Origin: Synechococcus sp. BO 8801
GTDB lineage: Bacteria; Cyanobacteriota; Cyanobacteriia; PCC-6307; Cyanobiaceae
Length of the DNA stretch: 64,000 nt
Direction: 5' to 3'
NCBI RefSeq assembly: GCF_002252675.1
Contig: NZ_NQKY01000001.1
Span: 15,169 to 79,168 of the forward strand
In this document: in pieces, positions 37,096-45,821 of the stretch
How positions within the stretch are numbered: position 1 is the stretch's first letter
How the letters are laid out: each line of letters starts with the position of its first letter
Translations under genes and position numbers: made by a program
Notes under the pieces: model-generated
Told to the model about the DNA's origin: nothing
Database searches by the model: none
The model's input: only the letters and a program-made list of their open reading frames with translations

Positions 37096-37674
37096 GTGAA
37101 GGCCACCGGCCGGGCCGCCTTCAGCCGCTGCCGCCAGTACCGCTGGTGGCTGGAGCGGGTGTGGGAGCCCCAGGGCAGCCGGCTGCTGTTCATCGGCCTG
37201 AACCCCTCCCGCGCCGACCATCGCCACGACGACCCCACCCTGCGGCGGCTGATGGCCTTCGCCGCCGACTGGGGCTACGGCGGCCTGGAGGTGCTGAATC
37301 TCTTCGCCCGCATCAGCCCGAGCCCGGCGGCCCTGGCCCTCGCCGCCGATCCGGTGGGCGCCGCCAACCTGGCCTGGATCCGGCGAAGGGTGCGGGCCAC
37401 CCGGGCCGGTGCGCCGCCGTCGCTGATCTGGCTGGGCTGGGGCAACGGCGGCCGCCGTTCCGGCCAGGACGAACGGATGCTGGAGCTGCTGGACCCCCAC
37501 CGCTCCCGGCTGGTGTGTCTCGGCCTCACCGCCTCCGGCGCCCCGCTCCATCCCCTCTACCGGCCGGCCACAAGCCTGTTGCGGCCATTTGGGGCATCCT
37601 GTGGGCAGTCCGACGCCGCCGTCCGCGCCCCATGGCCCGCACCCCCCGCCGCTATGCCATCCACCTGTTCCTGA
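37096..37674 (+). CDS. DUF1643 family protein
   Basis: A 192-residue protein with the DUF1643 opening SRCRQYRWWLERVWEP followed by LLFIGLNPSRADHRHDDPTL and VLNLFARISPSPAALALA, and later LIWLGWGNGG. Family members are of unknown biochemical function. The C-terminal ~35 residues after LYRPATSLL read as low-quality sequence and overlap the next gene by 43 bases, so the true domain ends near residue 155. GTG 37096 is the likely start, 62 bases from the divergent polA start. Confidence 0.8.
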   Translation: MKATGRAAFSRCRQYRWWLERVWEPQGSRLLFIGLNPSRADHRHDDPTLRRLMAFAADWGYGGLEVLNLFARISPSPAALALAADPVGAANLAWIRRRVRATRAGAPPSLIWLGWGNGGRRSGQDERMLELLDPHRSRLVCLGLTASGAPLHPLYRPATSLLRPFGASCGQSDAAVRAPWPAPPAAMPSTCS

Positions 37675-37874
37675 GTGGCGGCCACCACCAGGAGGTGCAC
37701 TTCAACACCCTGGAGGACTTCCAGACCTGGTATGGCGGCGTGCTGAACGCGGCGGCCCTCGACACCTTCGTGAACGTGCCGATCAGCGACCTGACCAGCG
37801 AGTTCCTGGTGCTGCGGGCCGGCAGCGTCCAGGCGATCCGGGTGGAGCCGATCTACGGCGCCCTCGACGACTGA
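37632..37874 (+). CDS. Small conserved cyanobacterial protein of unknown function
   Basis: An 80-residue protein MARTPRRYAIHLFLSGGHHQ with VHFNTLEDFQTWYGGVLNAA and EFLVLRAGSVQAIRVEPIYG. It looks like one compact alpha/beta domain without membrane segments. Codon use and the clean MARTPRR start in an otherwise low-quality overlap argue that it is real. It overlaps the 3' end of the DUF1643 gene by 43 bases and converges on gltX with a 3-base gap. Function unknown. Confidence 0.75.
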   Translation: MARTPRRYAIHLFLSGGHHQEVHFNTLEDFQTWYGGVLNAAALDTFVNVPISDLTSEFLVLRAGSVQAIRVEPIYGALDD

Positions 37875-37877
37875 GGA

Positions 37878-39320
37878 TCAGAGCGAGGTGGCGATCCGCC
37901 CCCGGTCGCTGCCGAGCCGGTGCAGCAGCAGCCAGGTGGTGAGCAGGTCGGGCCCCTTGAGGCTGCCCAGCAGGGCGGCCCGCAGGCCCTTCATCAGCAC
38001 CCCTTTCTTGACGCCCGCCGCCGTGGCGGCGGCCCCCAGCAGCGCCTGGGCGGCTTCGGTCTCGAGCGGCCCCTCCGGCAGCTGCTCCAGCAGGGCGCTC
38101 AGGGCGGCGCGGCTGGCCTCGTCGGCCCGCAGGGCCAGGGCCGCCTCATCCGGCACCGGCGTCTCGAAGAAGGGGGCGGCCTGGTCGACCCCGTCCGCCA
38201 GCAGGCTGAGGGAGGGCCCCAGCAGGGCGCAGAGATCCTCCTGCCAGGCGACGTCAGCGCTGGCCCCCTCGCCCCAGCCCCGGGCCTGCCAGAGGGGCAG
38301 CAGCCGCTGGCGCAGCTCGCCGGCCGCCAGTCCGTGCAGCACCTGGCCGTTGAGCCAGTTGAGCTTGTCCCAGTCGAAGCGCGCCCCGGCCCGGTTGACG
38401 CGCTCGAAGGAGAACACCGCCGCCGCCTGCTCGAGGCTGAAGCGCTCGCCGATGCCCTCCGGCGGCGACCAGCCCAGCAGGGTCATGTAGTTGACCAGGG
38501 CTTCGGCGGTGTAGCCCATGGCGCGGAAATCACCCACGGAGGTGACGCCGTCGCGCTTGGAGAGCTTGCGACCCTCCTGGTTGAGGATCAGGGGGGTGTG
38601 GGCGAACTGGGGCGGCGTCAGCCCCAGGGCGGCATAGAGCAGCAGCTGCTTGCCGGTGTTGGCGATGTGGTCCTCGCCGCGGATCACGTGGCTGATGGCC
38701 ATGGCGGCGTCGTCCACCACCACCACCAGGTTGTAGAGGGGGTCGCCGATGGCATCGGCGGGCGCCCGGCGGGCGATCACCATGTCGCCGCCCAGGTCGC
38801 TGCCGGCCCAGCGCATCTCGCCGCGCACCAGGTCGTTCCAGGTGATCGTGGCGCCGTCGTCGATGCGGAAGCGGACCACCGCTTCGCGCCCCTCGTCGAT
38901 GTAGGCCTGCTGCTGCTCCGGGGTGAGATCCCGGTGCAGGTTGTCGTAGCGGGGGGCCCGGCCCTCGGCCTGCTGGCGCTCCCGCATGGCCGCCAGTTCG
39001 GCGTCACTGGCGAAGCAGCGGTAGGCGTGGCCGCCCTCAAGCAGTTGCTCGATCGCGGCCCGGTGGGCCTCGATGCGGGCGCTCTGCACCACCGGCTCCT
39101 CGTCCCAGGTGAGGCCCAGCCAGCGCAGGCCATCGAGGATGTTCTCGGTGTACTCGGCCTTGGACCGTTCCCGGTCGGTGTCCTCGATGCGGAGCAGGAA
39201 GGCGCCCCCCAGGTGGCGGGCGAACAGCCAGTTGAACACCGCCGTGCGGGCGGTGCCGATGTGGAGGGTGCCGGTGGGGCTGGGGGCCAGCCGAACGCGT
39301 ACGGGAACCGCTGCGGCCAC
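37878..39320 (-). CDS. gltX: Glutamyl-tRNA synthetase
   Basis: A 480-residue class I synthetase. It opens [20 protein letters not shown] with the HIGH-type motif, has [33 protein letters not shown] and [11 protein letters not shown] (KMSKS loop, near 255), all standard for GluRS. In cyanobacteria the enzyme usually charges both tRNA-Glu and, for later amidation, tRNA-Gln, and feeds tetrapyrrole synthesis. GTG 39320 was chosen because it starts just before the first conserved strand and clears the adjacent tRNA gene; a longer frame would run into the tRNA-Asp. Confidence 0.96.
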   Translation of the reverse strand: MAAAVPVRVRLAPSPTGTLHIGTARTAVFNWLFARHLGGAFLLRIEDTDRERSKAEYTENILDGLRWLGLTWDEEPVVQSARIEAHRAAIEQLLEGGHAYRCFASDAELAAMRERQQAEGRAPRYDNLHRDLTPEQQQAYIDEGREAVVRFRIDDGATITWNDLVRGEMRWAGSDLGGDMVIARRAPADAIGDPLYNLVVVVDDAAMAISHVIRGEDHIANTGKQLLLYAALGLTPPQFAHTPLILNQEGRKLSKRDGVTSVGDFRAMGYTAEALVNYMTLLGWSPPEGIGERFSLEQAAAVFSFERVNRAGARFDWDKLNWLNGQVLHGLAAGELRQRLLPLWQARGWGEGASADVAWQEDLCALLGPSLSLLADGVDQAAPFFETPVPDEAALALRADEASRAALSALLEQLPEGPLETEAAQALLGAAATAAGVKKGVLMKGLRAALLGSLKGPDLLTTWLLLHRLGSDRGRIATSL

Positions 39321-39344
39321 GGAATCGGCTCCAGGTGGTGAGAA

Positions 39345-39418
39345 CGGGACTGACGGGGCTCGAACCCGCAACTTCCGCCGTGACAGGGCGGTGCTCTAAC
39401 CGATTGAACTACAGTCCC
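39345..39418 (-). tRNA. tRNA-Asp (GTC)
   Basis: On the minus strand the sequence folds as a tRNA: acceptor GGGACTG/CAGTCCC, D-loop TTCAATCGGTTAGAG, anticodon stem CCGCC/GGCGG around loop CTGTCAC with anticodon GTC, and T-arm GCGGGTTCGAGCCCCGT. The discriminator base is G, as expected for tRNA-Asp. CCA is not encoded. It lies 24 bases upstream of gltX. Confidence 0.95.
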
Positions 39419-39595
39419 AGACCGACATTCGAGGCTCGATCCGCCCCGGGGGGAGGATGCGGCACCGATGGGCGATCACGACGGCGCGGACGCCGACCAA
39501 GGAAGTATCCATCGTCACCGGTCCCTCCGTCAACGCGGTCCGTCAACGGCGCCCGGGAAGGCCGGGCAGGGGGCGGGCCTGGTGACTGGGCCACA

Positions 39596-39623
39596 CAAAA
39601 AGCCCCGTGCGGGGCACGGGGCT
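39596..39623 (-). terminator. Rho-independent terminator
   Basis: On the minus strand AGCCCCGTGC - CCC - GCACGGGGCT makes a perfect 10-bp GC-rich stem with a 3-base loop, followed directly by TTTTTG (complement of 39596-39601). It lies 34 bases after the stop of the 62-residue gene that ends at 39658. Confidence 0.9.
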
Positions 39624-39657
39624 GGGGCTGGCCAAAGGGGACGCCGGAGCGTTGGGC

Positions 39658-39846
39658 TCAGGGGCGGAAGCCGGCGGGTTCAATCAGACGCACCTGATTG
39701 CCCCGGGCGGTGAACTCCCGCCCCTGGTCGCTCTGGACCACGACCCGACCTCCGGACTTGACCCGGATGACCCGGGCCCGGACCCAGCCAAGGGCGGCCG
39801 ATTCCAGCACCTTGACCACATCACCGGGTTGTAGATCCAACTCCAT
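39658..39846 (-). CDS. Small conserved protein with SH3/KOW-like fold
   Basis: A 62-residue protein, MELDLQPGDVVKVLESAALG then WVRARVIRVKSGGRVVVQSD and TARGNQVRLIEPAG. Alternating short beta strands with the PGDVVKV opening suggest an SH3-like barrel, perhaps RNA- or protein-binding. I do not recognise a named family. ATG 39846 is chosen because upstream sequence runs into the tRNA-Trp gene. It is followed by a strong terminator, which supports its reality, and it lies in the translation-gene block between tRNA-Trp and tRNA-Asp. Confidence 0.7.
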   Translation of the reverse strand: MELDLQPGDVVKVLESAALGWVRARVIRVKSGGRVVVQSDQGREFTARGNQVRLIEPAGFRP

Positions 39847-39882
39847 GTTCGGAACCACGAGACTGCAAATGGGACCATCGAA

Positions 39883-39955
39883 CGCGCCGTGGAGGACTTG
39901 AACCCCCGACATCAGGTTTTGGAGACCTGCGTTCTACCAACTGAACTAACGGCGC
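39883..39955 (-). tRNA. tRNA-Trp (CCA)
   Basis: The minus strand folds as a 73-base tRNA: acceptor GCGCCGT/ACGGCGC, D-arm TAGTTCAGTTGGTAGAAC, anticodon stem CAGGT/ACCTG with loop CTCCAAA and anticodon CCA, T-arm GGGGGTTCAAGTCCTCC, discriminator G. It sits 66 bases downstream of rplS and is probably co-transcribed with it. Confidence 0.95.
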
Positions 39956-40021
39956 AAGGCCGATGGCCCCTGGAAAGCGTGAGAGGGAGACGCGGGCAAT
40001 GAAATCCCGTGAAACCAGGCT

Positions 40022-40498
40022 TCAGCGATCGAAGCGCTGTTTGACGCGCGTGGCTTTACCCACCCGGTCACGAAGATAGAAGAGCTTCGCCCGACGCACC
40101 TTACCGCGCCGCTCCACCTTCACGGAAGCGACCTGGGGGCTGTGCAGCATGAAGACCCGCTCCACGCCGATGCCCTGGAAGATGCGGCGCACGGTGATCG
40201 TCTGGTTGAGGCCGCCGTGGCGCTTGGCGATCACCACGCCCTCGTAGGGCTGCACCCGCTCCTTGTTGCCCTCCCGGATGCGCACGCCCACCTTGACGGT
40301 GTCGCCCACGTAGATCTCGGGCAGGTCGCTCTTCAGCTGGGCCGCCTCGAACTCCTCGATCAGGGCACGGGCACTGAGCTTGCCGGTGGTGATGGTCACG
40401 GTGGCAGGAGCCGCCACGTCAGGGGTCTCCTGGTCCACGGTCTGCGGGTCCACCTCGGTGGATGGATCGGTGGTGGTCGGATCGGTCTCGGTTGCCAT
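40022..40498 (-). CDS. rplS: 50S ribosomal protein L19
   Basis: A 158-residue protein. Residues ~50-158 are a complete L19: [20 protein letters not shown], then [40 protein letters not shown] and [21 protein letters not shown]19 sits at the 30S/50S interface. The first ~45 residues ([20 protein letters not shown]) form an acidic, Thr/Pro-rich extension absent from E. coli L19 and seen in picocyanobacterial versions. ATG 40498 was chosen over an upstream in-frame start because it begins MATETD after an AT-richer leader. Confidence 0.96.
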   Translation of the reverse strand: MATETDPTTTDPSTEVDPQTVDQETPDVAAPATVTITTGKLSARALIEEFEAAQLKSDLPEIYVGDTVKVGVRIREGNKERVQPYEGVVIAKRHGGLNQTITVRRIFQGIGVERVFMLHSPQVASVKVERRGKVRRAKLFYLRDRVGKATRVKQRFDR

Positions 40499-40540
40499 CC
40501 CTTTTCTCTGAGCGCCTGGCCAAACCAACACCTTACCGCC

Positions 40541-40903
40541 TCAGGTGACCCCCTTCCCCCCGCGCCGCCGCCAGCTCCGCTGCAGCCGCTCCCAGGCCAT
40601 GGCGCCGCCGGTGACCAGCATCCACAGCAGCCCCAGGCCATTGAGCAGCACGTAGAGCGTCTCCCCCACCTGGCCCAGCCAGCTCTGGAGCCATTCGCCC
40701 TCGTGCAGCACCATCAGCGGATGGACCTGGTCCCGGCTCAGCCCGCCCCAGTCCCGCAGCAGGCGGTAACCCACACCCGTGACGGCCGAGAGCAGCAGGG
40801 GCGCCAGCACCAGCGGCGCCATCCAGGCATGGGCCTGCCGCAGGCGGGCGCCCCAGGAGGGTGAGGCGGGCCGTGGGGGGGCGGCGGGAGTGGGGCTGGA
40901 CAC
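40541..40903 (-). CDS. Small membrane protein, PepSY-associated TM-like
   Basis: A 120-residue protein with two or three hydrophobic segments: WMAPLVLAPLLLSAVTGVGY (~28-47) and ETLYVLLNGLGLLWMLVTGG (~80-99). Between them is an exterior loop with HPLMVLHEGEWLQSWLGQVG. The HAWMAPL...TG pattern and the loop are like one half of PepSY-associated TM proteins, but too short for the whole. The start is probably GTG 40903. It lies between rplS and the divergent map gene. The function is unknown; a link to metal or membrane-protease functions would be only a guess. Confidence 0.65.
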   Translation of the reverse strand: MSSPTPAAPPRPASPSWGARLRQAHAWMAPLVLAPLLLSAVTGVGYRLLRDWGGLSRDQVHPLMVLHEGEWLQSWLGQVGETLYVLLNGLGLLWMLVTGGAMAWERLQRSWRRRGGKGVT

Positions 40904-40965
40904 GGGGAAACGACGGCGGCAGGGACGCTATTGATAACTTGAATGTCCGGCCCGACTCCCATCGC

Positions 40966-41826
40966 ATGAACCTGTTCGCCGATCTGCTGGCCAGCACCAA
41001 CGGCGTCAAGGGCGGTGGCACCCCTCTCACCCAGGCCGGTCCCCGCATCCAGAAGGGCCGCCGCGGGGTGGAAGTGAAGTCGGCGCGGGAGATCGCGATC
41101 ATGCGCCAGGCCTCCCGCATCGTGGCCACGGTGCTGCGGGAGATCATCGACATGGCCGCCCCGGGCATGACCACCGGCGACCTCGACCGCCACGCCGAGG
41201 CCCGCATCCGCGCCATGGGGGCCACCCCCAGCTTCAAGGGCTACCACGGCTTTCCGGCCAGCATCTGCGCCAGCATCAACGACGAGGTCGTCCACGGGAT
41301 CCCCAGCGCCAAACGGGTGATCAAGGCCGGCGATCTGGTCAAGATCGACACCGGTGCCTACTACGAGGGCTTCCACGGCGACAGCTGCGTCACCCTCTGC
41401 GTGGGTGAGGGGGTTCCCGAGGAGGCCCGCCGCCTCAGCCGGGTGGCCCAGGAATCCCTGATGAAGGGCCTGGCCACCGTCAAGGCCGGCAGCACCCTGC
41501 TGGAGCTGGCCGGTGCCGTCCAGGACCACGTCGAGGCCCACGGCTACGCCGTCGTCGAGGACTACACGGGCCACGGCGTGGGCCGCAACCTGCACGAGGA
41601 GCCCTCGGTGTTCAACTACCGCACCCGCGACCTGCCCAACATGCAGCTGCGGGCCGGCATGACCCTGGCGGTGGAGCCGATCCTCAACGCCGGCAGCAGG
41701 GCCTGCCGCACCCTCAAGGACCGCTGGACCGTGGTGACCGTGGACGGCAGCCTCTCGGCCCAGTGGGAGCACACCATCGTGGTCACCTCCGACGGCTGCG
41801 ACATCCTCACCGACCGCGACTTCTAG
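40966..41826 (+). CDS. map: Methionine aminopeptidase, type I
   Basis: A 286-residue enzyme that removes the initiator Met from new proteins. Metal ligands are all present: VKIDTGAYYEGFHGDSCVTL (two Asp), GHGVGRNLHEEPSVFNYRT (His), MTLAVEPILNAGS (Glu) and AQWEHTIVV (Glu). The substrate-pocket His is in YHGFPASICASIN. A ~38-residue N-terminal extension (from MNLFADLLAST) is typical of some cyanobacterial copies. ATG 40966 was chosen as the first with a plausible N-terminus. It stands between the divergent small membrane gene and the convergent SDR. Confidence 0.95.
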   Translation: MNLFADLLASTNGVKGGGTPLTQAGPRIQKGRRGVEVKSAREIAIMRQASRIVATVLREIIDMAAPGMTTGDLDRHAEARIRAMGATPSFKGYHGFPASICASINDEVVHGIPSAKRVIKAGDLVKIDTGAYYEGFHGDSCVTLCVGEGVPEEARRLSRVAQESLMKGLATVKAGSTLLELAGAVQDHVEAHGYAVVEDYTGHGVGRNLHEEPSVFNYRTRDLPNMQLRAGMTLAVEPILNAGSRACRTLKDRWTVVTVDGSLSAQWEHTIVVTSDGCDILTDRDF

Positions 41827-41853
41827 GTCCGGCTTGCCCTGCCGCTGCCCCGT

Positions 41854-42585
41854 TCAGCGCCGCAGCAGCAGGCTCATGTAGGCCCAGCGCGTCAGGGTCG
41901 CCAGGGGCATCAGCACGAAGGTCAGCGGGTTCGGGGTGACGATGATCAGGCTGCAGTTCCAGTCGGCCTGCCGCAGGATCTCGCCCGCCACCCAGTCGGC
42001 TCCCATGACGCCGACGGGGTTGAGGGCCGAGCGGAACGGCCCCAGCACCAGGCGCCGCAGCCGCAATGCCTGGGCCAGCTCCGGGGCCCGCAGGCTGAGC
42101 AGCTGGCCCAGCAGCCGTTTGCTGATCTCGTAGAGGGGGCTCACGGCCGGCTGAATCTCCGCTTCCGAGGTGTTCACCCACACCTCCGGCCGCCGGCGCC
42201 CGTCACGCTCCGCGGGCTCCCGTCGCTGCACCACGACGGCGAACAGCTCCAGCAGCCGCCAGGCGCTCAGGGCGTTGACCTCCAGGGAACGGCCGGTCGC
42301 CTCGGCGCTGCCATCGCCATGGACATTGATGCCGTGGTTGATCACCAGCAGGTCCACCCCCTCGAGCAGGGATTCCAGGGCCGCCTCCTGGCCCACCTGC
42401 CAGTGCACCTGGCGCAGGGGGATCTGCTGCCCGTCCGGGCCTGCCAGCTGCAGCGGGGCCGGGCTGTGGGTGAGGGCGATCAGCCGGGCGCCGCGGCGGT
42501 GCCAGCGGCGCAGCAGGGCCTGGCCGAGGGCGCCGCTGGCACCGGTGACGGCCACGGTGAGCGCTTCGTTCGAGGGGTCCGGCAT
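41854..42585 (-). CDS. Short-chain dehydrogenase/reductase family protein
   Basis: A 243-residue SDR: AVTGASGALGQALLRRWHRR with the GxxGxG cofactor loop, DLLVINHGINVHGDG (NxxG-like motif), and SPLYEISKRLLGQLLSLRAP with Tyr-x3-Lys. The C-terminus (LTFVLMPLATLTRWAYMSLL) is hydrophobic and may attach to the membrane. Close relatives in cyanobacteria are often annotated as part of a sterol desaturase/SDR fusion; only the SDR part is here. The substrate is unknown. ATG 42585 begins MPDPSNEALTVAVTGASG. It is divergent from the next gene with 63 bases between. Confidence 0.85.
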   Translation of the reverse strand: MPDPSNEALTVAVTGASGALGQALLRRWHRRGARLIALTHSPAPLQLAGPDGQQIPLRQVHWQVGQEAALESLLEGVDLLVINHGINVHGDGSAEATGRSLEVNALSAWRLLELFAVVVQRREPAERDGRRRPEVWVNTSEAEIQPAVSPLYEISKRLLGQLLSLRAPELAQALRLRRLVLGPFRSALNPVGVMGADWVAGEILRQADWNCSLIIVTPNPLTFVLMPLATLTRWAYMSLLLRR

Positions 42586-42648
42586 GGGCCTGCGGTGGTC
42601 GTGCTGCCTAGATTGCCCGGCACCTGCGGGTCCCGGCGAGGTCACACC

Positions 42649-43755
42649 ATGTCCATCCCCCTGCTGATCGGCTCCTGTGAACCCTTCAGCGGCAAGTCGG
42701 CGGTGGTGCTGGGTCTGGGTCGCCAGCTCGCCCGCCAGGGCGTGCCGCTCGCCTTCGGCAAGCCGCTGGCCACCTGCATGGACGACCCCCTCGACGCCCC
42801 CACCGATGGGGCGCCGGGCAACCCGCTGCTGGATCCGGATGTGCGCTTCATCGGCGCCACCCTGGGGCTGGAGCCGGAGCAGCTGATCCCTTCGCTGCAC
42901 GTGCTGGAGCCGGCGGCCGCCAGGGCCAGGCTGCTGGCCGGGGATCTGGCCCCGGGTGAGGGGCTGACGCTCCTGCAGCGGCGCATCCACGACGACGCCG
43001 AGCGGCTGGTGCTGCTGGAGGGGGCCGGCAGCCTCAGCGAAGGGCAGCTCTACGGCCTGGGCCTGGTGCAGCTGGCCCAGGCCCTGCAGGCCCAGGTCCT
43101 GCTGGTGCACCCCTGGAGCGACAGCCGCAGCGTTGATGCCCTGCTGGAGGCCCGGCACCAGCTGGGTGATCTGCTGGCGGGTGTGGTGCTCAACGCCGTG
43201 CTGCCCGAGATGGTGCCGGAAGTGCGGGAGGCGGTGCTGCCGGCCCTGGAGCGGCTGGGGATCCCGGTGCTGGGCGTGATGCCCCGCAGCCCCCTGCTGC
43301 GCAGCGTCACGGTGGAGGAGCTGGCCCGCCGGCTCGAGGCCACCGTGCTCTGCTGCCACGACGGCCTCGACCTGCTGGTGGAGACCCTCTCGATCGGCGC
43401 CATGAACGTCAATTCGGCGATGGAGTTCTTCCGGCGCCGCCGCAACATGGCCGTGGTCACCGGCGCCGACCGCACCGACATCCAGCTGGCGGCCCTCGAG
43501 GCCTCCACCCAGTGCCTGATCCTCACCGGCGCCGGTGAGCCGCTGCCCCAGCTGATCAGCCGGGCCGAGGAGCTGGAGGTGCCGGTGCTCAAGGTCGACC
43601 ACGACACCCTCACCACCGTCGAGGTGATCGACGCCGCCATCGGCCATGTGCGGCTGCACGAAGCGGTGAAGGCCACCTATGCGATCCGCCTGGTGGAAGA
43701 GAACTGCCACTTCGATCGGCTGTTCGGCCGGCTGCGGCTGGCGGTCCATGTCTGA
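42649..43755 (+). CDS. DRTGG-domain, phosphotransacetylase-like P-loop protein
   Basis: A 368-residue protein. The N-terminal half is a dethiobiotin-synthetase-like ATPase (AAA_26) with P-loop IGSCEPFSGKSAVVLGLG and LVLLEGAGSLSEGQLYGLGL. The C-terminal half has a DRTGG-like domain (SIGAMNVNSAMEFFRRRRNM, then AVVTGADRTDIQLAALEA), as in the N-terminal and regulatory parts of long Pta enzymes, but no acetyltransferase domain. Cyanobacteria carry this as a separate protein. It may sense nucleotides; the activity is not established. ATG 42649 is 39 bases ahead of the following small gene. Confidence 0.85.
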   Translation: MSIPLLIGSCEPFSGKSAVVLGLGRQLARQGVPLAFGKPLATCMDDPLDAPTDGAPGNPLLDPDVRFIGATLGLEPEQLIPSLHVLEPAAARARLLAGDLAPGEGLTLLQRRIHDDAERLVLLEGAGSLSEGQLYGLGLVQLAQALQAQVLLVHPWSDSRSVDALLEARHQLGDLLAGVVLNAVLPEMVPEVREAVLPALERLGIPVLGVMPRSPLLRSVTVEELARRLEATVLCCHDGLDLLVETLSIGAMNVNSAMEFFRRRRNMAVVTGADRTDIQLAALEASTQCLILTGAGEPLPQLISRAEELEVPVLKVDHDTLTTVEVIDAAIGHVRLHEAVKATYAIRLVEENCHFDRLFGRLRLAVHV

Positions 43756-43794
43756 GGGCGCTGCTAGTTTCAGTTCGTTGGTTGTCGATAACGG

Positions 43795-44307
43795 GTGACC
43801 CGGTCCCTAGATCTTCCGGCCCTGGACCGGATCGATACGCTCGCCCAGGAGCTGGCCATGCTCCAGGACCGGGGCAAACGCAGAATCGCCTTCCTCGGCA
43901 GCCGCCATGTGCCGGTGGTGTCGATCCATCTGGTGGAGCTGGTGGCCCGCTCCCTGGCCCAGGAGGGCCACAACCTGATCACCTCCGGGGCTCAGGGGGT
44001 CAATGCGGCCGTGATCCGCAGCGTGCTGGAGGTGGATCCGGCCCGGCTCACCGTGCTGCTGCCCCAGAGCCTGGAGCGCCAGCCGGGCGAATCCCGCAGC
44101 CAGCTGGAGCGGGTGCTGCACCTGGTGGAGAAGCCTGAGAACGACGAGCTGCCCCTGCCGATGGCCAGCAGCCTCTGCAACCAGGAGATCATCAACCGCT
44201 GCGACCAGCTGATCTGCTACGCCTTCCACGACAGCGAGACGCTGCTCTCCAGCTGCCGCACCGCCGAGGACATGGGCAAGGTGGTCAGCCTGATGTTCTT
44301 CGACTGA
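43795..44307 (+). CDS. SLOG/DprA-like small protein of unknown function
   Basis: A 170-residue protein. RIAFLGSRHVPVVSIHLVEL, then EGHNLITSGAQGVNAAVIRS and RLTVLLPQSLERQP, follow the Rossmann-like SLOG/DprA pattern (GSR...SGxAxGvD-type loops); the second loop reads SGAQGVNAA. It could bind a nucleotide or nucleotide-derived ligand. The GTG start at 43795 is weakly supported, as no strong ribosome binding site is seen. It lies downstream of the DRTGG protein with a 39-base gap, so perhaps in one operon. Function unknown. Confidence 0.75.
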   Translation: MTRSLDLPALDRIDTLAQELAMLQDRGKRRIAFLGSRHVPVVSIHLVELVARSLAQEGHNLITSGAQGVNAAVIRSVLEVDPARLTVLLPQSLERQPGESRSQLERVLHLVEKPENDELPLPMASSLCNQEIINRCDQLICYAFHDSETLLSSCRTAEDMGKVVSLMFFD

Positions 44308-44332
44308 GCCCCCGGTTCGGGCCCGCCGGGTT

Positions 44333-44782
44333 TCAGCCCAGCAGGTTTTCCTGGCGGGGCAGCACCTGCAGCCGCGTTCCCTCCCGGCCCATCACCGTCA
44401 CCTGGGCGCCGGCGGGCAGGAGCTGGTCGGGGGCCAGGTTCTGGGCGGCCCAGCTCTGGCCCTGCCAGCGCACCCGGCCCTCGCCGCTGGCATCGAAGGC
44501 CGTGGTCACCTCCGCCAGTTCGGCGCGGGCGCCGGGGGGGATGGTGCGGGCCTGGCGGCGGGCCGACCAGCGCCGCAGCCAGACGTAGCCCGTGCCCACC
44601 AGAACGGCGTAGAGGAGCAGCTGGCCGAGGGGCGGCACCACCGGCGCCAGGATGGCGACCAGGGTGAGCAGCAGGGCCGCCACGGCAGCGATCAGCAGCA
44701 GGCCGTCGCCGTCGGCGCCCACCAGCTCCAGCAGCAGCAGCACCCCCGCCAGGGCGAGCCAGAGGATCGGGGGTGCGGGCAT
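44333..44782 (-). CDS. NfeD-like membrane protein
   Basis: A 149-residue protein. Two or three membrane segments (ILWLALAGVLLLLELVGADG, LLLIAAVAALLLTLVAILAP, PLGQLLLYAVLVGTGYVWL) are followed by a small OB-like domain (AELAEVTTAFDASGEGRVRW, then LLPAGAQVTVMGREGTRLQV). This is the short NfeD type that accompanies SPFH/stomatin proteins and is thought to act with them in membrane microdomains. The stomatin gene is divergent, with 102 bases between, which matches the usual pairing. ATG 44782 was chosen; upstream sequence is poor. Confidence 0.88.
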   Translation of the reverse strand: MPAPPILWLALAGVLLLLELVGADGDGLLLIAAVAALLLTLVAILAPVVPPLGQLLLYAVLVGTGYVWLRRWSARRQARTIPPGARAELAEVTTAFDASGEGRVRWQGQSWAAQNLAPDQLLPAGAQVTVMGREGTRLQVLPRQENLLG

Positions 44783-44884
44783 CGGCGGCGGGCTCAGGGG
44801 CGGTGACGGAGGAACAACGAAACCAACGGGAAGGTTGGCCCTCGCCCCCATCCTGCCTAGCGTGGCGCCAGTGAAGAAGCCTGC

Positions 44885-45799
44885 ATGGAAGTGCTCCTCA
44901 TTCCGGTGCTCCTGGTGCTCGGTGGTCTGGGCATCAGCGGCATCAAGGTCACCAGCAGCAGCCGCTCGATGCTGGTGGAGCGCCTCGGCAAGTACGACCG
45001 CGAGCTGCGCCCCGGCCTGTCCCTGGTGATCCCCGGCATGGAGCGGGTGGTGAGCCACGAATCGCTCAAGGAGCGGGTGCTCGACATCCCCCCCCAGCAG
45101 TGCATCACCCGCGACAACGTCTCGATCGAGGTGGATGCGGTGGTGTATTGGCAGCTGCTGGAGCACGCCCGCGCCTACTACGCCGTCGACAACCTGCAGG
45201 CGGCCATGGTCAACCTGGTGCTCACCCAGATCCGGGCCGAGATGGGCAAGCTCGACCTCGACCAGACCTTCACCACCCGGCAGGAGGTGAACGAGACCCT
45301 GCTCAAGGAGCTGGATCAGGCCACCGATCCCTGGGGCGTCAAGGTGACCCGGGTGGAGCTGCGCGACATCCAGCCCTCCCAGGGGGTGCAGCAGGCGATG
45401 GAGCAGCAGATGACCGCCGAGCGGGAGAAGCGGGCGGCGATCCTGCGCTCCGAGGGGGAGCGGGAATCCCAGGTGAACGCGGCCCGGGGCCGGGCCGAGG
45501 CCCTGGTGCTGGATGCCAAGGCCAAGCAGGAGGCGGTGCTGCTCGATGCCGATGCCCAGGCCAAGCAGCAGTTGCTGCTGGCCAAGGCGCGGGCCGATTC
45601 GGCCACCCAGCTGGCGGCCGTGATCGAGGCCCATCCGGCGGCGGCCGAAAGCCTGCGGCTGCTGCTGGCCAAGGACTGGATGGCCATGGGCCAGCAGATG
45701 GCGGCCGCCCACGGGGGATCGGTGCTGATGGTGGATCCCCAGAGCCCGGCCTCGTTGTTGGCCGCCCTCAAGGGGCTGCAGGAGAAGGGCGGCAGCTGA
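44885..45799 (+). CDS. SPFH/Band 7 (stomatin-like, QmcA type) protein
   Basis: A 304-residue protein. An N-terminal membrane anchor MEVLLIPVLLVLGGLGISGI precedes the SPFH domain: SRSMLVERLGKYDRELRPGL, CITRDNVSIEVDAVVYWQLL and VTRVELRDIQPSQGVQQAME. A coiled-coil C-terminal half, rich in Glu/Ala/Lys, follows. Stomatin-like proteins form large membrane rings and control membrane proteases. The partner NfeD gene is divergent upstream. The start at ATG 44885 fits the usual length. Confidence 0.93.
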   Translation: MEVLLIPVLLVLGGLGISGIKVTSSSRSMLVERLGKYDRELRPGLSLVIPGMERVVSHESLKERVLDIPPQQCITRDNVSIEVDAVVYWQLLEHARAYYAVDNLQAAMVNLVLTQIRAEMGKLDLDQTFTTRQEVNETLLKELDQATDPWGVKVTRVELRDIQPSQGVQQAMEQQMTAEREKRAAILRSEGERESQVNAARGRAEALVLDAKAKQEAVLLDADAQAKQQLLLAKARADSATQLAAVIEAHPAAAESLRLLLAKDWMAMGQQMAAAHGGSVLMVDPQSPASLLAALKGLQEKGGS

Positions 45800-45821
45800 G
45801 GCCCGTCCGCCGTCCCTGCCC

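Noticed and set aside
39345-39955. Integration (att) site at the tRNA-Asp or tRNA-Trp genes
   Set aside because: No repeated 3' tRNA fragment, integrase or change of composition is visible next to either tRNA; neighbours are core translation genes.
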